In this document: piece after piece, positions 6,040 through 11,446 of the stretch | Layout: each line of letters opens with the position of its first letter | Numbering within the stretch: position 1 is the first letter of the stretch | Assembly (NCBI GenBank): GCA_029883045.1 | Contig: JAOUJU010000030.1 | Span: forward strand, 1-11,446 | Length of the DNA stretch: 11,446 bases | Reading direction: 5' to 3' | From: Rhodospirillaceae bacterium | Lineage (GTDB): Bacteria; Pseudomonadota; Alphaproteobacteria; Rhodospirillales; Magnetovibrionaceae | Notes under the pieces: model-generated | The model's database searches: none | What the model saw: the letters and a program-made list of their open reading frames with translations, nothing else | Told to the model about the DNA's origin: nothing | Made by a program: the position numbers and the translations under genes

Positions 6040-7020
6040 TTAAATCAATCCAGCAAGCGGTGATGATGGGTCAGCATATTTCTTTTTGCCCATCCGCCCT
6101 GCCAAATACGCAAGACGCCCTGCTTCAACCGCCAAGCGCATGGCGCGCGCCATTTTAATTGGGTCCTTGGCCTCGGCAATTGCGGTGTTCATTAAAACAC
6201 CATCACAACCAAGCTCCATCGCTACTGCGGCGTCAGACGCGGTACCAACGCCCGCATCAACCAAAACTGGAACATTTGATTGTTCAACAATTAATCTAAT
6301 GCCAACCGGGTTTTGCACCCCAAGGCCCGAACCAATGGGTGCGGCCAACGGCATAATCGCAACGCAACCCATATCTTCTAGGCGCTTTGCCTGTATGGGG
6401 TCATCGGCGCAATAAACCATTACCTTGAAACCTTCTTTAATAAGCGTTTCAGCGGCAATGATTGTTTCTGGCATATTGGGGTAAAGTGTTTTTTGATCGC
6501 CTAATACTTCTAACTTTACCAAATCCCAACCACCAGCTTCGCGCGCAAGGCGCAACGTGCGCACAGCTTCATCGGCTGAATAGCAACCAGCGGTATTGGG
6601 TAAGTATGTGTAAATTTTGGGATCAAGGTAATCTACCAACATTGGTTCTTTTGGGTTGGTAACATTTACCCGGCGCACAGCAACGGTAACAATTTCAGCG
6701 CCTGATGCTTCAACCGCTTTTGCGGTTTGTTCAAAATCTTTGTATTTGCCAGTGCCAACCAAAAGACGTGACCAATATGATTGCCCCGCCACTTCAAAGC
6801 TGTCGCCATCGTTGTTGGTGCTGCCACCGCCGATAAAATGCACAATCTCCAGATTATCACCATCACTTAACATGGTCTGCTTATAAGTAGATTTGGGCAC
6901 TATTTCGCGATTACGCTCAACCGCGACCTTGGTGCCATCAAGGCCAATTTGCCCCAAAAGCTGCTCTAGGCTAAGCGATGCCTCAAATTTTTTGCTTTCG
7001 CCATTAATGGTAAGGTTCAT
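6040..7020 (-). CDS. thiG: Bifunctional sulfur carrier ThiS / thiazole synthase ThiG fusion
   Basis: A 326-residue fusion for thiamine thiazole synthesis. Residues 1-66 are a ThiS domain (beta-grasp, ending in HFIGGG). A short polar linker of about ten residues follows, then a full ThiG barrel from about residue 77 to 326. ThiG joins 1-deoxy-xylulose 5-phosphate, dehydroglycine and ThiS-borne sulfur into the thiazole phosphate. The probable Schiff-base Lys169 is visible in LVKLEVLGD, as are the phosphate-loop motifs PIGSGLGVQNP (228-238) and VDAGVGTASDA (254-264). The ATG at 7020 has AGGGA four bases upstream. Fused ThiS-ThiG proteins are known, but free ThiS needs a C-terminal Gly-Gly for thiocarboxylate formation, and here it is internal. 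No thiO, thiE or thiF lies nearby. Confidence 0.93.
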   Translation of the reverse strand: MNLTINGESKKFEASLSLEQLLGQIGLDGTKVAVERNREIVPKSTYKQTMLSDGDNLEIVHFIGGGSTNNDGDSFEVAGQSYWSRLLVGTGKYKDFEQTAKAVEASGAEIVTVAVRRVNVTNPKEPMLVDYLDPKIYTYLPNTAGCYSADEAVRTLRLAREAGGWDLVKLEVLGDQKTLYPNMPETIIAAETLIKEGFKVMVYCADDPIQAKRLEDMGCVAIMPLAAPIGSGLGVQNPVGIRLIVEQSNVPVLVDAGVGTASDAAVAMELGCDGVLMNTAIAEAKDPIKMARAMRLAVEAGRLAYLAGRMGKKKYADPSSPLAGLI

Positions 7021-7107
7021 GGTTTCCCTGCTTAATAATATGATTTCGCTTAAAATAACCAGATGTCACCGTTTAATACAGCCTAAAGTTCCTGTTCCAC
7101 AAGCATC

Positions 7108-7115
7108 CACGCGTG
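7108..7115. repeat. Perfect 8-base palindrome CACGCGTG, possible operator
   Basis: CACGCGTG is self-complementary and sits in the divergent region between thiSG and aroQ. It overlaps the TG of the candidate extended -10 for aroQ. AGCA and TGCT on either side extend the symmetry imperfectly. An 8-base palindrome is expected by chance at some frequency, so the operator role is inference from position. Confidence 0.3.
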
Positions 7116-7122
7116 CTATAAA
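7114..7122 (+). promoter_or_regulatory. Candidate extended -10 promoter for aroQ-accB-accC-aat
   Basis: TGCTATAAA gives an extended -10 (TG, one base, then TATAAA, a 5-of-6 match). There is no strong -35; GTTCCA at 7094-7099 is a poor match at 17-base spacing, which an extended -10 can tolerate. Transcription would begin near 7129, leaving a leader of about 39 bases before aroQ. Confidence 0.42.
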
Positions 7123-7167
7123 CCGCAGGTAATAGCGATTCACCGCCAATAGGTAGGATTTTAGAGA

Positions 7168-7611
7168 ATGTCACAAAAGGTTTTGGTCATAAACGGGCCC
7201 AACCTGAACTTGCTGGGAAAGCGCGAACCCGATGTTTACGGGGCGGAAAGCCTTGCCAGCATCGAAGACAAGTGCCAAAAACGTGCATCTGTTCTGGATC
7301 TTGAGATCGAATTTCGCCAATCCAATACCGAGGGTGAAATGGTTGACTGGATCCAACAGGCAGAAGACAATTTTGATATTCTTATTATTAACGCTGGTGC
7401 ATATACCCATACTTCGGTGGCATTGTTAGATGCAATCAAAGGAACAACTACACCGGTTATTGAGGTACACTTATCTAACATCCACCAGCGCGAGGAATTT
7501 CGCCATCACTCGTTTATTTCGAAGGCGGCAAAAGGTATGATTTGCGGATTTGGTGGATTTGGCTATGAAATGGCTCTGGACGCAGCAAGTAACATTTTAA
7601 AAAACGGCTAG
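7168..7611 (+). CDS. aroQ: Type II 3-dehydroquinate dehydratase
   Basis: A 147-residue type II dehydroquinase, the third step of the shikimate pathway (3-dehydroquinate to 3-dehydroshikimate), forming a cytoplasmic dodecamer. The N-terminal signature INGPNLNLLGKREP spans residues 8-21. Catalytic residues fall at the positions used in well-studied members: Arg19 and Tyr24 on the active-site lid, Asn75 in INAGAYTHTS, and His101 in VIEVHLSNIHQREEFR. The length is typical. The ATG has a GTAGGA element about nine bases upstream. It leads a plus-strand cluster; accB begins 14 bases after its stop, an order common in Alphaproteobacteria. Confidence 0.96.
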   Translation: MSQKVLVINGPNLNLLGKREPDVYGAESLASIEDKCQKRASVLDLEIEFRQSNTEGEMVDWIQQAEDNFDILIINAGAYTHTSVALLDAIKGTTTPVIEVHLSNIHQREEFRHHSFISKAAKGMICGFGGFGYEMALDAASNILKNG

Positions 7612-7625
7612 GCGGAAAACTACAT

Positions 7626-8084
7626 ATGAATAAAAAAATAGATGTTGATGACAAACTAATCAAAAAGCTGGCAAAGCTGCTTGATGAAACTGGTCTTGCC
7701 GAAATTGAATACGGCGAAGGTGATGTAAGTATTCGCGTTTCAAAAGGCGGCACGATGATAAGTCATAGCACTGGACCAGCCCCTGCTGCCTTGCAACCAG
7801 TTGCAGTCTCAGCTGAAAGTGCGCCTGCTGATGTTTCCCACGCCGAACATCCCGGCGTTGTTACATCGCCCATGGTGGGTGTGGTCTATACTTCGCCTGA
7901 ACCTGGTGCGGCTGCATTTATTAATGTTGGCGACAGCGTAACCGCCGGACAGGTTGTAATGCTGATTGAGGCCATGAAGGTTTTCAATCAGATAAAAGCC
8001 CCCAAAAGCGGCAAAGTAACAAAAATATTGGTCGAAGGTGGATCACCGGTTGAATTCGGTGAACCTCTTTTGATTGTCGAATAA
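7626..8084 (+). CDS. accB: Biotin carboxyl carrier protein of acetyl-CoA carboxylase
   Basis: A 152-residue carrier subunit of the multi-subunit acetyl-CoA carboxylase, which makes malonyl-CoA for fatty acid synthesis. Residues 1-41 form the N-terminal helical region that contacts biotin carboxylase. An Ala/Pro-rich flexible linker spans about 45-76, and the biotinyl domain covers 77-152. The biotin attachment motif is EAMKV at 115-119, so Lys118 carries the cofactor; the residue after it is Val where Leu or Met is more common. The SPMVGVVYTSPEPG stretch at 81-94 is the typical domain start. accC begins 21 bases downstream, so carrier and carboxylase are made together. A GGCGGA sequence lies about nine bases before the ATG. 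Confidence 0.96.
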   Translation: MNKKIDVDDKLIKKLAKLLDETGLAEIEYGEGDVSIRVSKGGTMISHSTGPAPAALQPVAVSAESAPADVSHAEHPGVVTSPMVGVVYTSPEPGAAAFINVGDSVTAGQVVMLIEAMKVFNQIKAPKSGKVTKILVEGGSPVEFGEPLLIVE

Positions 8085-8105
8085 TCCTTAAAAAGCGGAT
8101 CACAT

Positions 8106-9449
8106 ATGTTCGATAAAGTTTTAATCGCCAACCGCGGTGAAATCGCACTTCGCATCCAGCGTGCATGCAAAGAAATGGGCATCCGTACCGTTGCCGTGCA
8201 TTCCACCGCAGATGAAGACGCTATGCACGTGCGCCTAGCCGACGAAGCTGTTTGCATCGGCCCACCCAATGCCAAAGAAAGCTATCTAAACATTTCGGCA
8301 ATTCTTTCGGCCGCTACCATTTCAAATGCTGATGCAATTCATCCGGGCTATGGCTTTCTTTCTGAAAATGCCGACTTTGCCCAAATGGTTGAAGAGCACG
8401 ACTTTGTTTTCATCGGCCCATCGCATGAACACATTCGCCTGATGGGTGATAAAATTGCCGCCAAGGATGCAGTTAAAAAAGCCGGCATCCCGGTTGTTCC
8501 AGGTTCCGATGGCGGGGTTGATAATATTGCTGACGCCAAACTTATTGCCAAGGAAATAGGCTATCCGGTTATTATCAAGGCTACTGCTGGTGGTGGTGGA
8601 CGCGGAATGAAGGTGGCCAACAACGACAGCGAGCTTGAAATTGCGCTTACTACTGCGCGTTCGGAAGCGGGTTCGGTTTTTGGCAACCCCGAAGTTTATA
8701 TTGAAAAGTTCCTTACCCGCCCACGCCACATTGAAATACAGGTGCTGGCAGATAACCACGGTAACGTGGTGCATTTAGGCGAACGTGACTGTTCATTGCA
8801 GCGTCGCCACCAGAAAGTTTTAGAAGAAGCCCCCTCGCCCGCACTTAACCGTACGCAACGCGAAGAGATTGGGCAAATTGCAGCCGAAGCAGTTAAAAAA
8901 ATTGGCTATCGCAGTGCCGGTACAATTGAATTTCTATATGAAGACGGTGGATTTTATTTTATCGAAATGAACACCCGCCTACAGGTTGAGCACCCAATTA
9001 CCGAAATGATTACCGGAATTGATTTAGTGCGCGAAATGGTGCGTATATCCAATGGCGCGCCCCTTGGTTATACCCAAGACGATATTAAATTTTCCGGCCA
9101 TGCGATTGAATGTCGCATAAATGCCGAAGACCCGGAAACATTCATGCCGTGTCCCGGCAAGGTTGGTATTTATCACGCCCCGGGCGGGCTTGGGGTTAGG
9201 GTCGATTCAGGGCTTTATTCCGGATACAGCGTACCACCACATTACGACAGCATGATTGCTAAACTTATTGTTCACGGCACTAACCGTAATGAATGCCTTA
9301 TGCGGTTGCGCCGCGCGTTGAGCGAATACGTGATTGATGGATTAAAAACAACAATTCCACTTCACCAACTCCTTGCGGTTGATCCTGATATCATTAATGG
9401 TGATTACGATATTCATTGGCTAGAAAAATTCATGGAGCGGGGTAAATAA
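8106..9449 (+). CDS. accC: Biotin carboxylase subunit of acetyl-CoA carboxylase
   Basis: A 447-residue ATP-grasp enzyme that carboxylates biotin on AccB using ATP and bicarbonate. The N-terminal domain starts with KVLIANRGEIALR at residues 4-16. The glycine-rich ATP lid is GGGGRGM at 162-168. Residues matching the Escherichia coli active site, shifted by one after the first, are Lys116, Lys158, His208, Lys237, Glu275, Glu287, Asn289, Arg291 and Glu295. The RLQVEHPITE signature runs 291-300. The length matches stand-alone AccC and not the longer fused propionyl- or pyruvate-carboxylase chains, and the adjacent short AccB agrees. The carboxyltransferase genes accA and accD are not in the window. 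aat follows after 16 bases. Confidence 0.97.
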   Translation: MFDKVLIANRGEIALRIQRACKEMGIRTVAVHSTADEDAMHVRLADEAVCIGPPNAKESYLNISAILSAATISNADAIHPGYGFLSENADFAQMVEEHDFVFIGPSHEHIRLMGDKIAAKDAVKKAGIPVVPGSDGGVDNIADAKLIAKEIGYPVIIKATAGGGGRGMKVANNDSELEIALTTARSEAGSVFGNPEVYIEKFLTRPRHIEIQVLADNHGNVVHLGERDCSLQRRHQKVLEEAPSPALNRTQREEIGQIAAEAVKKIGYRSAGTIEFLYEDGGFYFIEMNTRLQVEHPITEMITGIDLVREMVRISNGAPLGYTQDDIKFSGHAIECRINAEDPETFMPCPGKVGIYHAPGGLGVRVDSGLYSGYSVPPHYDSMIAKLIVHGTNRNECLMRLRRALSEYVIDGLKTTIPLHQLLAVDPDIINGDYDIHWLEKFMERGK

Positions 9450-9465
9450 CAACCCCGGTGCATTT

Positions 9466-10152
9466 ATGTCGCGCCCCATACCCGGACCGCACAAACTAAG
9501 CCCCGAAATACTAGTACGCGCATATGCAGCTGGCGTTTTTCCTATGTCGGAATCGCGCGATGACCCAACCATATTTTGGGTTGACCCACGATTGCGCGGA
9601 ATAATTCCGCTTGATAACTTACATGTTTCAAAATCGCTAAAAAAAACCATCCGCAAAAATAAATTTGAAATCAAGTGTGATACTGCATTTGACCGAGTAA
9701 TCGAAGGCTGCGCTCTGCCCCGGGCTGACCATGATGGTTCGATGTCTGAAACATGGATAAACGATGAAATTATTCGCGCCTATAATGAAATGCATAAAAT
9801 GGGGCTTGCTCACTCGGTTGAATGTTGGCGAGGCGAAAGGTTGGTTGGCGGGCTTTATGGCGTTAGTTTGCGCGGTGCATTTTGTGGTGAAAGCATGTTT
9901 TCCCTTGAAACCGATGCATCAAAGGTAGCGTTGGTGTATTTGGTCGCCCACCTAAAGTTGGGTGGTTATGCTTTACTTGATACCCAGTTTTTAACCGATC
10001 ATTTAAAAACCATGGGTGCGGTAGAAATTTCTAATCGTGAATACCTTGAGCGCCTTGAGCGCGCATTGGGTGTGGACGCAAAATTTCCGCTAAACCCCAA
10101 TGCGGATGAACTGGAAAAATCACTTAATGCGGTTTTAGAAAATAGCAAATAA
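9466..10152 (+). CDS. aat: Leucyl/phenylalanyl-tRNA-protein transferase
   Basis: A 228-residue cytoplasmic enzyme that adds Leu or Phe from aminoacyl-tRNA to proteins with N-terminal Lys or Arg, marking them for ClpS/ClpAP degradation in the bacterial N-degron pathway. Family features are YAAGVFPMSES at residues 19-29, the WVDPRLRGIIPLD block at 38-50, the GGLYGVSLRGAFCGESMFS core around 127-145, and the LLDTQFLTDHL segment near 174-184. The length is normal. It is the last gene of the aroQ-accB-accC-aat cluster, and its stop lies five bases from the stop of the convergent LysE gene, so there is no room for a separate terminator. The Shine-Dalgarno is weak, which fits a downstream operon gene. 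Confidence 0.95.
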   Translation: MSRPIPGPHKLSPEILVRAYAAGVFPMSESRDDPTIFWVDPRLRGIIPLDNLHVSKSLKKTIRKNKFEIKCDTAFDRVIEGCALPRADHDGSMSETWINDEIIRAYNEMHKMGLAHSVECWRGERLVGGLYGVSLRGAFCGESMFSLETDASKVALVYLVAHLKLGGYALLDTQFLTDHLKTMGAVEISNREYLERLERALGVDAKFPLNPNADELEKSLNAVLENSK

Positions 10153-10157
10153 ACAGC

Positions 10158-10784
10158 CTAATCAACCGTTCCGGTTGCGGCCGTCAAAACCCCGGCGCCA
10201 ATAAGCAATCCACCGCCTACGCGGTTAGCGCGCACAACCGCAGCATTACTTGAAAAGATTTTCTTCATTTTATCTGCCAATAGCACCCATAGGGCGGTGT
10301 TAATCATCGCCAAAATAACAAAGGTCGCTTCCAAAATAGCAAACTGTTGGAATACGGGGCGCGCGGGATCGACAAATTGCGGAACAAACGCCACAAAAAA
10401 TATAATGCTTTTTGGGTTAAGCGCCGTCACCACATAGGCGTTGGTGAAAAGTTTACCCATTTTAGGAACTGGAAAATTTTTCTTAAAACCCTTGTTTTCG
10501 CCGCCAGAACGCCAAAGCCCGATGCCCATCCATACTAAATAGGCCGCACCACATAATTTTAATATTGTAAAAAGCGTGGCCGATGCGGCCAACACCGCGC
10601 CTGCACCCATAAGCGATATCGTCATGGCGGTAAAATCACCCAACGTCACGCCAGGCACCGTCGCCAACCCTGTTTTTCTTCCACCGCTAAATGCATAACT
10701 TACAACTAGCATTACGGTTGGCCCCGGCATTGCCAGCAGTGCCAACGAAGTAAGTGTAAAGGCTATCCATATTTCAGGCGACAT
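10158..10784 (-). CDS. LysE/RhtB-family amino acid exporter (second copy)
   Basis: A 208-residue inner-membrane protein of the LysE/RhtB superfamily. Marks are LAMPGPTVMLVVSYAFSGG at residues 17-35, VVTALNPKSIIFFVAFVPQF at 118-137, and about six hydrophobic segments. It differs clearly from the exporter at 5390-6022 (MPGPT in place of SPGPA, different loops), so it is a distant paralogue and not a recent duplicate, and probably has another substrate. The ATG at 10784 has AGGA nine bases upstream. It begins 20 bases after the DUF2155 stop, so it is probably read from the same mlaD-side transcript. Confidence 0.88.
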   Translation of the reverse strand: MSPEIWIAFTLTSLALLAMPGPTVMLVVSYAFSGGRKTGLATVPGVTLGDFTAMTISLMGAGAVLAASATLFTILKLCGAAYLVWMGIGLWRSGGENKGFKKNFPVPKMGKLFTNAYVVTALNPKSIIFFVAFVPQFVDPARPVFQQFAILEATFVILAMINTALWVLLADKMKKIFSSNAAVVRANRVGGGLLIGAGVLTAATGTVD

Positions 10785-10804
10785 GGGTGTTGTTCCTGCT
10801 TTAA

Positions 10805-11269
10805 TTACTCGATTATTATCTGCCCATCTGGTGCGGGCGGGGCTGGTACTGCTTCGATTGGTTCGGGCTTTTCTTCTGCTGGTTTTTCAATCTTGTTTTT
10901 GCAATCAAGAACCCAAACATCATAAACCGGATGCTCTAATGCATTTAACGCCGGACTGGACGCAAACATCCAACCGCGAAAAATAGATTTTGCTGGCTCA
11001 AGCGGGCGAACTTCCCATATATCAAGAAAGGCTGTGCTTTCGGGCAGGTCCTCCGGTGGGCGCTTGTCGCAATGGCGCGCTATTATTTCCAGCGTGCCAA
11101 AGGTTATGGTGTCACCTAATGGGGCTTCGATGGTTGAAACCCGTGCGGTTACCTTGTCCAGCCCTTGCAAAACCACCGTTTGATATGGCTCTGCCGCAGC
11201 CGTTAGGGGCAGCGAAGCAATACAAATGGTGGAAAAGGCATAAACAGTAACCTTTTTCATGAAATCCAT
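10805..11269 (-). CDS. DUF2155 family secreted protein
   Basis: A 154-residue protein of the alphaproteobacterial DUF2155 family, function unknown. A signal peptide is clear: MDFMKK, a hydrophobic stretch to about residue 22, and a probable cleavage site after TAAA at 23-26, so the mature protein should be periplasmic. The family core includes GLDKVTARVSTI near 35, FGTLEIIARHCDKRPPE, GWMFASSPALNALEHPVYD and WVLDC. Two Cys in these blocks could form a disulfide. The C-terminus is a Pro/Glu/Ala-rich tail. I chose the ATG at 11269 because AAGG lies eight bases upstream; the ATG at 11260 is also possible, while a longer frame to 11317 would overlap the mlaD stop. The gene follows mlaD after 22 bases. 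Confidence 0.88.
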   Translation of the reverse strand: MDFMKKVTVYAFSTICIASLPLTAAAEPYQTVVLQGLDKVTARVSTIEAPLGDTITFGTLEIIARHCDKRPPEDLPESTAFLDIWEVRPLEPAKSIFRGWMFASSPALNALEHPVYDVWVLDCKNKIEKPAEEKPEPIEAVPAPPAPDGQIIIE

Positions 11270-11291
11270 GATGGTGGCCTTAAGGTTGTGA

Positions 11292-11446
11292 TTATTTATT
11301 CTCGCCGCCGGTAGCAAGGAAGATTATCTCACCGACCTGATCTTCTAAAGAACGAAAATCTTTGGTGCTTATAACCTTTGCGCCGGGATCAAGAAGATTC
11401 ATTGCATTGCCGGCTTTAAGGGAAATGTATTTATCACCCATCAACC
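11292..11446 (-). CDS. mlaD: C-terminus of an MlaD-like phospholipid transport protein, runs off right edge
   Basis: The last 50 codons of a minus-strand gene that begins beyond the right edge. The visible part starts LMGDKYISLKAG, the end of an MCE domain as in MlaD, and closes with LEDQVGEIIFLATGGENK, which matches the short C-terminal helix region of MlaD proteins. MlaD is the membrane-anchored, substrate-binding subunit of the MlaFEDB transporter that keeps outer-membrane lipid asymmetry. The domain itself is not visible, so the call rests on this C-terminal block and on its position beside DUF2155 and aat, which is usual in Alphaproteobacteria. Confidence 0.8.
   Translation of the reverse strand, partial: LMGDKYISLKAGNAMNLLDPGAKVISTKDFRSLEDQVGEIIFLATGGENK

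Noticed and set aside
277..11446. Possible accessory island, toxin-antitoxin, defence system or mobile element
   Set aside because: Almost all genes are recognisable housekeeping or common metabolic families, and there are no integrase, transposase, terminal repeat or tRNA-end signals.

Overview
The window reads as an ordinary core-genome segment of an alphaproteobacterium with slightly AT-leaning base composition. The main evidence is the run aroQ-accB-accC-aat facing a DUF2155 gene and an mlaD end, a neighbourhood typical of Alphaproteobacteria. A fused ThiS-ThiG protein and a DUF2155 protein with a signal peptide also fit. I cannot name the genus. No rRNA, tRNA, insertion sequence, phage gene or CRISPR array is visible, and coding density is high.

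Left part (1-3572), all minus strand. The first 50 bases hold the start of a gene that runs off the left edge; its product is rich in Asn and Arg. A 226-base gap follows. Then comes a tight cluster that reads leftwards from 3572: isochorismatase-family hydrolase, alpha/beta hydrolase, cupin, gamma-carbonic-anhydrase-like protein, MeaB/ArgK GTPase and SlyX. Gaps are 5, 6 and 11 bases, and the last two junctions are ATGA overlaps, so it is very probably one operon.

Middle part (3573-7167). A divergent intergenic region carries a candidate promoter for a plus-strand RhlE-type DEAD-box RNA helicase with a long basic, repetitive C-terminal tail. Facing it on the minus strand are a LysE/RhtB-family exporter and, upstream of that, a fused sulfur carrier/thiazole synthase (ThiS-ThiG) for thiamine synthesis. 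The 147-base divergent region before aroQ has a candidate extended -10 promoter overlapping a perfect 8-base palindrome.

Right part (7168-11446). The plus-strand cluster aroQ, accB, accC, aat covers the shikimate pathway, the biotin carrier and biotin carboxylase of acetyl-CoA carboxylase, and the leucyl/phenylalanyl-tRNA-protein transferase of the N-degron pathway. Converging on it from the right edge are the C-terminus of an MlaD-like lipid-transport protein, a secreted DUF2155 protein and a second LysE/RhtB exporter.

I do not see an undescribed biological system. The points most worth a second look are the ThiS-ThiG fusion with a buried di-glycine, the altered guanine-specificity motif of MeaB, the mixed six-gene minus-strand operon, the repeat tail of RhlE and the palindrome at the aroQ promoter.
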